A DNA stretch of 64,000 bases from Oasisia sp. SBJ-2009 (lineage: Eukaryota > Annelida > Polychaeta > Sabellida > Siboglinidae), in the NCBI GenBank assembly GCA_964017155.1, contig OZ024854.1, forward strand, positions 14,662,681-14,726,680, written 5' to 3'. A model generated the notes under the pieces. It saw nothing but the letters and a program-made list of their open reading frames with translations, searched no databases and had not been told where the DNA came from. This document shows positions 33,134 through 45,015 of this stretch, in pieces. Positions within the stretch are counted from its first letter, which is position 1. Each line of letters starts with the position of its first letter. Made by a program: the position numbers and the translations under genes.

Positions 33134-34507
33134 CAGGGTTCAAATTTAGCTGGGGACCAGGGGCCTGCTGGCCCCCACATTTACTGTCAGGCCCCCAGAT
33201 TTTCAATTCCCGTGGGCCCGGCTGGCCCCCAGATCAAACACATCCAACTGCAAACAATTAGTTATAAATAAGGGCCTGTCAACTTCCTATCCCAGAGGCC
33301 AAGCACAGAACATGTCATTATTCACTATATCAGTAAATGATGCTGGCTGCTGCCTGGGGTTGGGATGGCTGTGTGGGTGGGTGGGGGCCAGAAGGTTGCT
33401 GCCCATCTTCAGGGTTAAAATTGATTGACAAGGGGTTGCCAAGGTGGACAAACCAGTCAACTGGGCCAGGGAAAAAGAATTAATGACCTACGATTGTGTT
33501 ACCAGAAGTAGACAGGTCTTAGACATAATCTACTATGAAGTCCTACGATGTCAGTAAACTGTCATCCTTGCTGTGGCATATGCATCAAGCCTTGGTTTAA
33601 ACAGTTTATGACCAATACTGTTTTAAAGTACATGAATGGCGGTAAAAATGAAAATGATGAATGAAGAAGACAATAAAACACAGTCAAAACAGCCTGGAGA
33701 GTCTAGTCAGGATTGTCAGTAACTATTCATAGCTAGCCCAGCTTTGGGGTTCGACAGTCCACAATCTATTTTTGATATGTAAGTCACCTCACGTAAGAGA
33801 CAACACAGTATAAAGAGTTATTCAGTATCAAAATTAGTAAACGTGGTTAAAAAGAGAAATAGTAAGAGAACTATAATATTGTGTTACATTTCATGAGCTA
33901 ATAGTGAATGGAAGCTAGATACACATGTTACTTCCAACTGATGGTAAAATTCAATGTTACTTTCGGGCTTAATATTCAATGTAAACTAATACTGTACTGT
34001 TTGCAACACCAGAACCTAAAAAGTACTTATTAAATTTTAGTAAATCAATAAAACACTAAGTTATATTTGCTTTTGTTCCATTTAAAGCCAGATTGATTCA
34101 GGAATTACACAAATACTGCTTCTTGACCAGAAATAAAATAACGTGAAGGGGTGAAGGAACGGGAACACCCAAAGTCGCTGTGTGTGGAGGGGGCAGGAAG
34201 AGGCGACCTTGTGTTGCCATCTACAATTAAACCCAGGCAGCCCAAAGAGGACGATTTGATTCAATGGAAAATGAACAATCCTCCATTGATCTCTTGAAAT
34301 GATCATTAGTATTTACTAATTAAGCTGCTACATAGGCTATAGCAATGATGTTTGTGGCATATAAATTGTGTTGAAAAAAGTTATCATTACAATGCGACTT
34401 AGACGTGCATTTATTGCATGGCCCCTACTTTTTGTGTCGGGCCCCTATATTCTGAAAAGTGGGGGCCCTGCTGGCCCCCACTAATTTTTGGCTAAATTCT
34501 AACCCTG
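33134..34507 (+). mobile_element. CAGGGTT-type hAT-like element, copy B (uninterrupted)
   Basis: Inverted termini CAGGGTTCAAATTTAGC (left) and CAGGGTTAGAATTTAGC (right, minus strand). They are flanked by TATAG on both sides (33129-33133, 34508-34512), fewer than the 8 bp expected for hAT. TGGCCCCCA motifs are repeated in both subterminal regions. No transposase. From 33393 on it matches copy A and supplies the empty site for the insertion at 12299-15114. Confidence 0.75.
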
Positions 34508-34732
34508 TATAGGTATTTGATTTTAATTCAATAGGTTATTCACTTAAAGGAGTTTTATATGGTTTCCCTACAATAAAAAACTCTGACATTCTACGAATGT
34601 GCATCAGATGTATGCCTATTTTCTTATTTAAAATCAAATAAAATACCTAAAATTAAGGTGCAGCAAAACATTGATTGGAACAGCAAGGTAGTGTTGGTAA
34701 AGGATAACTAGTGTCACTAGCCCCAGGGAGGG

Positions 34733-35002
34733 CTACTGGGACTGCTGGGACAGGGGCACTAAATCCATAAAGTGTACCAGAGTTGGCAAATATAACTTGC
34801 TTGGGAAACGTGAGCGCACTGGACCATAGTTCAGGTCAGGAAGAATGTTCACTGTCATGCTCTGTTTGTTTTCAGGGTCATACTGTGTGTTCCAGATATT
34901 AGTCACTGGAACAGCTCTCACTTGCAGTGCTGATGTGATCTCAACCCTCTCAACATGGACAAAGAAGCCATGATTATCTCTGGCAAGTGTCCCAGTTGCC
35001 AT
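34733..35002 (-). CDS. Unrecognised 89-codon ORF
   Basis: ATG at 35002 to TGA at 34733. The frame (start MATGTLARDNHGFFVHVERV, later DPENKQSMTVNILPDLNYG) has balanced, protein-like composition and no low complexity. I recognise no family. No splice signals or promoter stand out, and the neighbours are transposon fragments, so a piece of a transposon gene is as likely as a host exon. Confidence 0.3.
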   Translation of the reverse strand: MATGTLARDNHGFFVHVERVEITSALQVRAVPVTNIWNTQYDPENKQSMTVNILPDLNYGPVRSRFPSKLYLPTLVHFMDLVPLSQQSQ

Positions 35003-35512
35003 TAGTGAACAGTTACTCCGCAGTAATAGCCTACCTCCGAGTAGTTAACATATAATGGATGTAGAATAAAGTTGGCTTTTGTGAAAAATCTAATTATAAC
35101 TGATGTCTTTTAATTAAATAGGCTTTCTTTCTTCTTTTTCTAATGATCAGCCAACATCAAAGTTGTGTTGCTTTGTAAGGTTTCTTGAAGTTAATTACAC
35201 ATGATTAAGTAAATATGTAAATTAATTGACTATGTTAACGTGTTATAGGCTATATGTCAGTATGTCATGTGAGCACAGCTTTATGCAGAGACCCAATCAC
35301 CCGTTTCTATACTTCAGTTATAGCTATCTGGGGTACTTCCCATTTACAGCAACATTTTTCCTGTTATAGCTATTCGTTACGTTTGGTAGGCAAGCTAGTC
35401 CTGTCATAAATACTTATTTCATTACTAAATTCAGGAGGGGCAGCATGGGGGGCATTAACTATTTCAAATTGCTGAAAGATTTAAAAGACAAACAAAGTTA
35501 ACTTTTACGTGG
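35003..35512. other. Unassigned DNA with a hAT MITE fragment
   Basis: ACAGCTTTATGCAGAGACC at about 35276 is the right-end motif of the CAGGGCTTTATGCA family. Nothing else is recognised. Confidence 0.4.
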
Positions 35513-36286
35513 CATACACCTAATAGAGTTAATATATAGTAACAATTTTCACATATACTAAATTTTTTAACGCCAGCGGTTTACCAGAATTTTTTTTTTT
35601 AACACCCAGCCATCCAAATTCTATGCGCTACCCCATCTTAGACGAAGAATGATGTCACGACGGTGATCGAGGCGCTCTCCACGTAGATTCCCTGCATAGG
35701 GTTTGGCTGTTGTCATGAAATGGCTGCAACTTGGCAACGCGCGTAACATGCTGATGACGGTAAATATAAAGTTGTCTATTATTGTTATCGCTGAAATCAT
35801 CCCATCAACTGATGATACATGTCTACATCAAAGCATTTCTCCTCAAAATTGACCGAGCAAAGTGCCAAACAGTACGCCCGCAGATCACCAACGTGAATCC
35901 ATTGCTTCAATACTACCGGTTGTTTCAACTATTATTGCAACTGTATGCCGAACACGAAGGCATAATTACTAAAGTTTACCATAGATTTAACCACAGATTT
36001 AGATATACGTCTATAAGCAGCTGCTAGATGTCACGCCAACTGAACGAACTGTCGAAGACTCAAAGTTGTTGACCCTTAACAGCGTCGCCGGAAGCTGACC
36101 GAGATATAGAATGCCGCGCGCTGAATGGCCAAGCCAAATTAACCCTTCACCTATGGCGGTGTCTAGACCATCGTGGATTTCGTTAGAATTTTAGACTTTA
36201 AAGTAACATTCTGAGTAAACCGCTGACGTTAAAAAATTGAGTATATGTGGAAATTGTTACTTTGTATAAACTCTATTAGGTGTATG
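35513..36286. mobile_element. Inverted-repeat element, about 0.77 kb
   Basis: The arms 35513-35590 and 36210-36286 are inverted copies of each other over about 78 bp (CATACACCTAATAGAGTT, AGTAACAATTT, CACATATACT, TTTTTTAACG, CAGCGGTTTAC). The centre is more GC-rich and has one 81-codon frame of no known family. It probably is a MITE or foldback element. Target duplication was not resolved. Related fragments are near 7.1-7.7 kb. Confidence 0.55.
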
Positions 36287-36569
36287 ACACGAAGCCGTAG
36301 CCTTTTTTTGTCCTTTAATATGAAATGTATTAATGAAGGACACATTTTAAAAGTAATAAAAATATTATAAGGGTAACTGTCACTGCCAGTTACTTGAAAT
36401 GGAAAATAAAACATAAATCACATGCGCAAAACAGGTTTTGTTAAGGCAACTACCGGGTACATTACAGTACAGAGTACTAAGAGTATAGAACTGCATTTAT
36501 TTAACAATATTGAACAAGACTGCCACCTAGAGAATCAACTCTAGATGGCAGGTGGACAAGGAAGCCATT

Positions 36570-38350
36570 TGGCTTATCGAGAGTCCAACCTATCTATCTA
36601 AGTGTACCCCACCCTTCTCAGGTATATGTTGATTTCATGTTTAAACATATTAACACTACTAGCACCTACACAATAAGCTGATAATTTGTTCCATTCGTTT
36701 ACTGTTCTTTGTTAATTGTTTCTAATATCTAGTCTACACTGCTTCTTTTCTTTCTTGCGATATGGCCTCCATGCTTGCAGTTGTATACAATAGTTAGAGA
36801 GGCCTAAGTATTGTTTTGTACAGCGTTATTATTAGTTCTTTTTCCTGATACACTATATAAATTATTTTGCCTAATTAATCCAAGAAATTGGTTTTCCTTC
36901 ACTGCTGCAATTCCACACTGCTCTGTTACCTTCATGTGAGCACTATATGTTAATCCTAAGTGCTTTTTTACGGTAGAATTGAGTACATTACCACCAATTA
37001 TGTAGTGTATTGTACATTTTCATTCCTATGTCCTGTGTGGGGCACTTATACTTCCCAAAATTAAAGAGCATTTGCTACTTCTGATACCATTCTGTCAATT
37101 TATCAAGATCATCTTGTAAATGCTGTCTATCTGCATCACTTGTATTTTCTATAAATACTGATCCCTGTAGTACTCCTCTCAAAACCGATTTCAAGTTTGA
37201 AACCTCACCATCAATTACTGCTCTTAGTCTTCTATCAGTTAGCCATTTTTCTATCCAGTTAATCATACCATTTCCTATCCTTTGTCTGAAAATAGCTCAG
37301 ATGAGCTAATGTTATCAAATTCACATGTAAACCAATGTTAAATAAAGCTTCTTGTATCTTATATCTTGTATGCCTACTATGCCATGGCCTTTAGTTTAAT
37401 TAGTAATCTTTGATGTAGCACTTTGTAAAAAATGTTTTTTAAATCGGAACGGAAATACACCCTCCTCTAATGACAAATTGAACATTGTATGCTAATTTGT
37501 TCTACATTTTCCAATACTAATTTTGGAGGAATCCCATCCAATCCAGGTGATTTATTATCTTTCATGTCCCTTATTTTTTCAGCTACCATTTTTGGGGTTA
37601 CAATTAGTTGTCCTAAAAAGTCTCTCTCTCCTTGAACTAAGTCTCTGGTACTGGTAATGCACTAATGTCTTCCCTGGTAAACACCGAACTAAACTATTCA
37701 TCTATGTTTTCTGCCATTAAGCATCCTTCTGTTATTATGTTTCCATCGCTACCTTCTAGAGGACTGACCTAATTCTGAACTTTCTGTTTACTTCGAACAT
37801 ATGCATAAAACTTTAGCTGTCATGTTAAAAGAAATGTTTTGGTAATAACTTATCTTTGAATTTATAATTTCAGCAGTAGCTTGGTTAAGTGCTTCTTTAT
37901 AAATGGTATATTTGTCTTCACTTTAAGTACAGGGTGTATGTCTATTATGACTTCCACATCATTTGCTTGTACTTGATTTTTCTAATGGCTTCTTTCGATA
38001 AGTGTTTTTTACCACTTTCCATGATTTTTCAAGGGGACAAATTTATTGATGAGGCAGTCAATTTCACTCTTTAAGATATTCCAGCATTATGTTGGTGTCT
38101 TATTCTTCAGTGTGTTATTCCAGTCTATCTTTGCTAAATATTTCCTCATGTCCTCAATTCATCCTTTGTGAAATGTTTTCCTGTACCGTATTTTTCGATT
38201 CCGTTTTCCTTTTACATGTACGTTGATAATAAAATGTATCTGGTTGTGGTCACTACACCCCAGTGGATCACATATCTTGACATTATCAATAAATTCCTTC
38301 TGTGAGGTGAAAACAATGTCTAACACATTCTCGCCCCTGGCTGGTGGCCA
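36570..38350 (-). pseudogene. Degenerate LINE ORF2 (L2/CR1-like)
   Basis: Minus-strand order: end of the endonuclease near 38340-38250 (GENVLDIVFTSQKEFIDNV, CDPLGCSDHN with the SDH motif intact), then a spacer. The RT entry near 37600-37520 reads MKDNKSPGLDGIPPKLVLEN. Next is NWIEKWLTDRRLRAVIDGEV at 37266-37190. A deletion joins GVLQGS directly to VFIENTSDADRQHLQDDLD, removing the FADD catalytic block. The C-terminal part lies near 36830 (LYKTILRPLL). It carries many stops and frameshifts and is not functional. Confidence 0.8.
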
Positions 38351-39643
38351 TAGCTGGTGGCCATGCCTAACAGAATATCACAATTCTTTAGGAAATGAAG
38401 CTGTCACTACTGTAGCCAGTGACTACTGTGGGGTGGGGTGCATGGTAGACTGATCTTTACTAGACCTCCTAGCAAGTCAAATTTACTAAGGTTACTGTTG
38501 TAAGGAATTATGGTTGCATAAATTCCTTGTAATTACTTTCCATAAAATATTATAATTATTATATATGAAGTCATAATTAACAGTATATCGTAGAACGGCA
38601 GTAGTCAAGCTAGAAGCATAGCTTGGTCTCTTTAAACCAGTAACAACCAGTTATCTGAGTCCACCAAGGAGACCAGGCATACTTCTTGGATGAGTAGGAG
38701 CTTGACTACGTAGATGACCATATGTAAGATAAACCAGCTACTTATTAGGTAGTGCAGAGGTACACTAGACCTGACACTGACCAATAGATTGACCAGGCAA
38801 CTAGCAAGAGAACAAAGTAGCCAGTTTTTAAGGAAAGAGTAATGCGCGATCAGAGAGGAAGGCATGCATGAGAGGAGACGGTCATAATGTAACTCCACAC
38901 ATCTGGCTAGCCAGGCCAGTTAGATAATTGTATCAACTTCTGTATTATGCTGTCTGAATTAAAGTTTTTGAAACAAACACTGGAAAAGTCTTCTGCAAAG
39001 GATTGACTAATTAGAATCTTTCTCTGTATCTGATTTCTAATAGACAGTGACACTGTGGAATTTCCAATGAAACATAAAAGGAATATTTATAATTCCCTTG
39101 GTATATATGAAGTTAGAATTGTGATAATCAGTGATTTGGAATTAGTTTCACTAACCTCTAAAACTCACGTTACAGTACATATCTTAGTGTGAAATGGATG
39201 GTGATCAATGGAAAAAAAATTCCCCAAATTGGTTTTGAGATCACTGTTCAGAAAGAAATCCAACTAAATTCACTTATTATACAATTTATCCACCAGGGCC
39301 ATGACGTTGAGTGTAGAATAAGTGGTATTTATTGATAGGTTATATTCAATATGCCGTTGTAAAGAGATACAGATGGAGAATGATGCAAAACCTCCCACCC
39401 ATAATAATACTGATGCTAATTTTGGGTGTAAATAATTGAAGAAACATAAGCAGTCCTACATAAATATTACCAGAATCCCATACATACAGTTTGCATAATA
39501 GAAACTATAAAACTAATAAAAACTATCTGTAAACAGGAAATTGCCAAAAAAAGTATGAAAATATGGCCATTTGTTGGCCTCAGTTTTGTGGAATCACAAC
39601 GTACCCGTGCAAGAGGGTATCCCCAGAAAGCCCTGACTGAGAC
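38351..39643. other. Unassigned intergenic DNA
   Basis: An LTR-like segment may lie at about 38490-38977 (starts TGTTGTAAGG, ends TTTTTGAAACA, with ATTAAAG near the end), but no target duplication or partner supports it. Otherwise AT-rich and featureless. Confidence 0.3.
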
Positions 39644-39683
39644 ACATCAGCCTACAACATATCTGTACCTCTACAACAGTGTG

Positions 39684-39727
<44 letters not shown>

Positions 39728-39731
39728 TGTG
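39644..39731 (+). repeat. 44-bp repeat leading into a (CGTG)n microsatellite
   Basis: 39644-39687 is identical to 903-946. It is followed here by about 11 GCGT/CGTG units and there by GT repeats. The pairing suggests a mobile unit that brings a seed for microsatellite growth. Confidence 0.85.
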
Positions 39732-40080
39732 TGAATACTATGACAACAAATACTCACATTGTAGTGATATTGTTCTGTATTTATAGAGTTTTAAAAGACC
39801 ACAAACAGTTGTTTAGTTTGGGCAACTAATTTGTCAATTTTGTCATATATTTTATGGGGGAAATGAACAAGAAAAAGGGACTACTTGTTGTCCATTCATA
39901 CACGTTGCACTAGTTAGGGTATGTTTCTTCCATGTCATAGTTTCTTTCCAACTGAAGGAGAGGAGGGTGCATCTGTATACACTGAAATGAATGCCCTGAT
40001 GAGCCCATGGCATAGGGTAATAAATCAGCCATAGGTCATTCATTAACACTCACACTATAGGAACACCCACTAAAACACCC

Positions 40081-40206
40081 CTACTTTATAATAGTGGACT
40101 AGCCAAGATTATGTGAGGACCCTAAAGCTGACACCCCTACTTTGTAATAGTGGACTGGTCTAGATTATGCTTGAGCCCCAAAGCTGACACGGCTACTTTA
40201 TAATAA
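40081..40206 (+). repeat. Minisatellite, 56-bp period
   Basis: Units start at 40081, 40137 and 40193 (CTACTTTATAATA, CTACTTTGTAATAG, CTACTTTATAATA), two full copies and a partial third. No coding role seen. Confidence 0.85.
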
Positions 40207-40295
40207 GGCCTCCGTTATAATAAAGACACCATCACTTATGCCAGTTATGGAATCTTTTTATGGCATAAATCCATAGGAACTTCGGCCCAAAGGAA

Positions 40296-40417
40296 AAACA
40301 CTACACATACATATTAAAAATTAATACTAATAAATAAACACAATAAACAGAAGACAAAACACTACTCATACATATTAAAAATTTATAATAATAAATAAAC
40401 ACAATAAACAGAAGACA
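40296..40417 (+). repeat. Tandem duplication, 61-bp period
   Basis: Two copies of a block ending AATAAACACAATAAACAGAAG (start points about 40299 and 40360), differing at a few positions. AT-rich and non-coding. Confidence 0.85.
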
Positions 40418-40439
40418 AAATTGTTGTTACTAGTCCAGT

Positions 40440-40949
40440 GTCTGAGACTGAGACAGTGTGTCTGAGACTGAGTAGTGGTAGTAGTACGTGTTATCCTTTT
40501 TATTTGTGCACAGAAATGTATTATTTAGTTTCGGTATCAAAAGCATACAGACTATATTTAAAAACTGTAATTAAGCACGTAAATTACTCCAAAACACTGA
40601 TGCCGTCCGACGGTTTCGAGAAGTATTTGTTTCACGAGTCTAACTTCTCGGGAATGATTTATAAACTGACTGCAGTGCAATGGCCAATGGCAATGCAAGC
40701 AGACGAGATACTCCAATAAATCCATAATCATCTGTTTTATCGCCCACATCATCACACGCGACGTCGACATCCCTTGTTGCCATGTACTTACAACTACATT
40801 CTTATTCTATCTGTTATATATCACATGTGTAGATTATTTAATGTTATAGTTTTCGATACTAACCTTCCATTACGCCGCCACTGATTTCTTCCACCCGTAT
40901 TTATCAAAAGTCCGTAGTAAGGCGCCACTGTTTCTCGGTAATCTTTAGC
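40440..40949. other. Unassigned; small minus-strand ORF with CpG-bearing start
   Basis: On the minus strand an ATG at 40783 opens 47 codons (MATRDVDVACDDVGDKTDDY onward) to a stop near 40640. The region has more CpG than its surroundings. This could be a first exon or chance. There is no recognisable domain. Confidence 0.2.
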
Positions 40950-41037
40950 CTCGGTTACCCAGACTCCTTGAGGTGGCAGCACTTTTAAGCCCCTCAACTG
41001 CCTTCTCGGCGTAGTTCCGCAGCCGACCGACAGTCGG

Positions 41038-41104
<67 letters not shown>
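40950..41104 (+). repeat. GTGAGGTGGCAGCAC repeat, copy 2, plus (TA)n
   Basis: 40950-41000 matches 5159-5215 and 57815-57870 (GGTTACCCAGACTCC, GAGGTGGCAGCACTTTT). It is fused to CTTCTCGGCGTAGTTCCGCA through GACAGTCGGTTA (to 41040), a block found also at 58351-58397. A pure TA microsatellite fills 41040-41104. Confidence 0.7.
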
Positions 41105-41110
<6 letters not shown>

Positions 41111-41303
41111 TATAAGTTTATTTCAGACAAGAAGTCCATATATACATACATAAAATACAATGAAAAAATATAAAAAGTACAATACATATAATACAATCAA
41201 AGCAATCAGATCAATGTAAAAATAAGTGTAAAGTTAAAAAAATATGTCTAAATATATGAGGAAATTAATTAAATAAGTTGTAAAATAAATATTAAAAAAT
41301 TGA

Positions 41304-42608
41304 TTAGAAAATAAATACAATACTAATGTCATGTGTACAATAACGACCTCCAGTATGAGTACATATGGCTCTTAAAATGAATATCGGTATGGAGGTAATT
41401 AATAAAAAGAATATTATCTGACTGATGAAGATGACATAAAAGACTGAATATGGATGCACGAATGCGTTCATTGAAGGATTTAATGTAATTGGTGGCAAAC
41501 ATAAAACTTCCACTACATCTTGAGGGTAAGTTGAGTAAGTGAGGCTATTATTGTATGCGACGGTAATGCTTTTGAGGCTATATTTTTTGAATTTGCACCA
41601 AAGACTAGAAGTATACATAGGAGCACAGTATGCTTGAAATAAAATAATTTTGGTGGAAATATTACAAAGACAAAATGTTTGAGCTAATACATTGGCTTGG
41701 GCATAAAGGCATCTTTTTTGTCTGGCAATGTCGTCATCATCAGTTAGGTTATTGTTGATTATATGACCAAGATATTTACATTTCGTAGTATAAGGTAATG
41801 GATGGTTATCAAGATGGATACAATGAACATTTTTCCTGTCCTGGGGTTTGTTGTCAATAACCATACAAAAGGACTTCTTGGCATTATAAGTAATATTGAA
41901 CAATTCGCCTTACTTGGCACAACAATCAGTAAGTTTTCTCAAACCAGCAACACTGGGAGAAAAAATACAGAGGTCATCAGCATACATCAAGTGGTTGATT
42001 AAGGTGCCAGCATAAAGACAACCAATATGTAATTTGTTTAGATTAACACTTAAGTCATCCATGTACACATTGAAAAGATGGGGGGAAAGGATTCCACCCT
42101 GTTTAACACCATTAGAAAAAGTAAAAAAGCTAGAAAATCCCTGACACCATCTGATGGTAAATTGTTGGGTACCATACCAGTGGTATAGAATGCGTACAAT
42201 AAAAGCTGGACAGCCACGATCAATTAATTTACCAAATAGCTTGCTGTGGTTAACTTTGTCGAAGGCTTTGGAGGCATCCAACATGGTAATATACATAGAA
42301 GACCCATTAGCAATATAGTTTCGAAAAAGTTCACATGTAATGAGAAATGGGGTAGCCCTGCATAATATTAATGATTCAAATAGTTTGCTAGCTACTGTGG
42401 CAAGGGCAATGGGCCTATAGTTATTATTGTCTGACAAATCACCAGATTTATTTTTAATGATAGGAGCTATGATTGTTGTCATCATAGTATCAGGTAAAAA
42501 ACCATGTATTAACAGACTACTATAAAACAAAGACATAAGAATATGTAGATTTTCGTTAGCATACTTAAAATGTTCATTACTGATATGGTCGTAGCCCGAG
42601 GCTTTACC
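41304..42608 (-). pseudogene. LINE reverse transcriptase, 5' end replaced by another LINE
   Basis: Minus-strand RT of a different LINE lineage. It reads GKASGYDHISNEHFKYANEN, IIAPIIKNKSGDLSDNNNYR, PIALATVASKLFESLIL and LDASKAFDKVNHSKLF. The core FSNGVKQGGILSPHLFNVYM is followed by catalytic YADDLCIFSPSVAGLRKL. A frameshift near 41905 leads into VHCIHLDNHPLPYTTKCKYL and the post-RT region. The fingers, palm and YADD motifs are intact. The N-terminus, including any endonuclease, is missing, cut at 42608 where the plus-strand LINE begins. The clade is not determined. Confidence 0.85.
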
Positions 42609-45015
42609 AACATGCATCCTCATTCCAAACACTGGCATATGATCGACTTCATCATCACGAGGTGTCGGGATAAGATGGACATCCACAGTACCCGAGTCAT
42701 GCATGGAGCAAACTGCTGGACCGATCACCAGATGCTGAGATCAAAAGTGGCTTTCAGAATACGACAAAAGCACAACAGGCAAGGGACAAGTAAGCCAACC
42801 AAGCTGAACATTGCAAAACTAAGTACCACCAGCTATAGGGAGAGTTTTGAGCAGGAGATGGACAGTGCTCTCGCCCAATGGGAGGAGAAGGAAAACTTAA
42901 CACCATACGAGGAATGGGAAGCTCTGCAGCAGGTCGTGTACAACACAGCCAAGACATATCTTGGCAAGCCAGACAGAAAACACCAGGACTGGTTCGACCC
43001 CAGTGACCAGGAGCTACAGACTCTTATGAGCAGAAGAGACCAAGCCCACCAGAGAGTGTTGCAAACCAGGAGCACTAGGTCCACCACTGCAGCATACAAA
43101 GATGCCTGCAGACTGCTACAAAAACACACGCGTGCACTGAAGTCAGACTGGTGGGAAAGGAAGGCAGTGGAGCTGCAGAGAGCTGCTGACAGTAACAACA
43201 TGAAGGGCTTCTACAATGGACTGAAGGAAGCGTGGGGACCCAAAAAGAAGGGACCTGTTCAACTTAAATCAACAGATGGAATGGAGACCTTCTCTGACAG
43301 CAAGAGAGTTGTGGCAAGATGGAGTGAACACTTCCAGAAGCTACTCAACGTCCCTGACGACATAGATCATGAAGCTCTGGACAACATCCCGCAGCGCATT
43401 ATCAAGACAAGCCTCGATGAGATTCAAACTATGGATGAGGTGGCTAGAGCAATCGCCGGCCTGAAAGATGGCAAAGCACCTGGAGGAGATGGAATTCCTG
43501 CAGAAGTATGGAAGCACGGAGGAGACAATCTGTTCAGCAGACTGCACCAACTAATCACCAATGCCTGGGAGGTGGGTTCTGTACCACAAGCATGGAAGGA
43601 TGTCAGCATTGTAACCATCTACAAGAAAGGTGATCGAACAGACTGTGGGAACTACAGAGGAATCTCATTTCTTTCCATAGCAGGCAAGATTTTCGCCAGG
43701 ATCCTCCTCAACAGATTATCTACCCACATAACACCAGAGGTAGTTCCGGAGACACAATGTGGCTTCAGAGGTAACTGGAGCACCGTGGATATGATATTTT
43801 GTCTACGACAACTACAAGAAAAGTGCATTGAACAGGACCGACCACTGTACATGGTATTTGTCGACTTCAGTAAGGCGTTCGATACAGTTGGGAGGACCGG
43901 GCTATGGCAGCTACTGAGGAAGTATGGCTGCCCAGAGAAGTTCACAACAATGATCAAGGCACTACATACTGGAATGATGGCGAATGTTAGTGTTGGAGGG
44001 GAAGTCTCAGAACCATTCAGTGTCACAAATGGGGTCAAGAAAGGTTGTGTACTGGCCCCCACGCTCTTCTCCATCTTCCTATCAGCAATGGTCGACGAGG
44101 CTTTCTGAGACATGGGGGATGGCATCTACATACAGTCCAGACAGAGCGCTGACCTATTTAACGTCGCACACTTCAAAGCAAAGACCAAGACTACTCGGAT
44201 ACTGATGAGAGAGCTGCTATTCGCAGATGACAGTGCACTGGTTGCACATGGATGCTTTCTCCGATGCGTCAAAGAAGTTCGGCCTAAAGATTAACATCAA
44301 GAAGACCGAGGTGCTGTACCAACCCAACTCTACAAGAACCCGAGAGGAGGATATCATGGTACACGCATGTAGATGGAAACAAGCTGAACTCTGTTCTGGA
44401 ATTCACCTACCTCGGAAGCACTATATCAAGTGATGGATGCATTGATGATGAAATACAGAGGAGGATGGCCAAGGCTAGTGCATCTTTCGGCCGACTATGC
44501 CAGAGACTCTGGAACAACCACCATGTGTCCATGCGGGTTAAAGGCAAGATATACCATGCAATCGTGCTGTCCACCCTCCTATACGGAGCTGAGGCCTGGA
44601 CAGTGTACAGACGACAGGTGATAAAGCTGCATGCCTTCATGATGCGACATCTGCGCTCGATCATGAAGATAACCTGGATGGACAAAGTGACAAACAAGGA
44701 AATACTTGAACGGACAGGGCTGACATCTATGGAAGATCTCCTGATCAGAAAGAATCTCCGGTGGACTGGACACCTCATGAGGATGTCACCAGTCAGGCTA
44801 CCGAAGCAGGTTCTCTACTCTCAACTGTCTTCTGGTCAGAGAAAGAGAGGGCGCCCTCGTCTCCGATTCAAGGATACCATCAAGAGAAACCTGAAGATGA
44901 GAGACATAAAGATCGACTCATGGACATCACTCTCACAGCAGAGAGACAAATGGAGAACAACAGTCAAGTGATGGAAGCAGTCTTTGTCGCTTCTCGACCG
45001 ACAGCATGATGATGA
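42609..45015 (+). pseudogene. 5'-truncated RTE-like LINE ORF2
   Basis: It starts inside the endonuclease C-terminus (HWHMIDFIITRCRDKMD, then CWTDHQML). The RT follows: GLKDGKAPGGDGIPAEVWKH, VSIVTIYKKGDRTDCGNYRG, ETQCGFRGNWSTVDMIFCLR, MVFVDFSKAFDTVGR, VTNGVKKGCVLAPTLFSIFL, and catalytic LLFADDSALVAHG near 44215. The C-terminal region lies at about 44465-44971 (LLYGAEAWTVYRRQ, LRWTGHLMRMSPV, RGRPRLRFKDT). Lesions: an in-frame TGA at 44106, likely from a CGA codon, and frameshifts near 44255 and 44355. The tail GATGATGATGAC near 45005-45018 is a short simple-repeat end. The clade call rests on motif style. Confidence 0.88.

Noticed and set aside
38490..38977. Solo LTR (TG...CA, ATTAAAG near the 3' end)
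   Set aside because: No target duplication, no second copy and no polypurine tract or primer site to support it.
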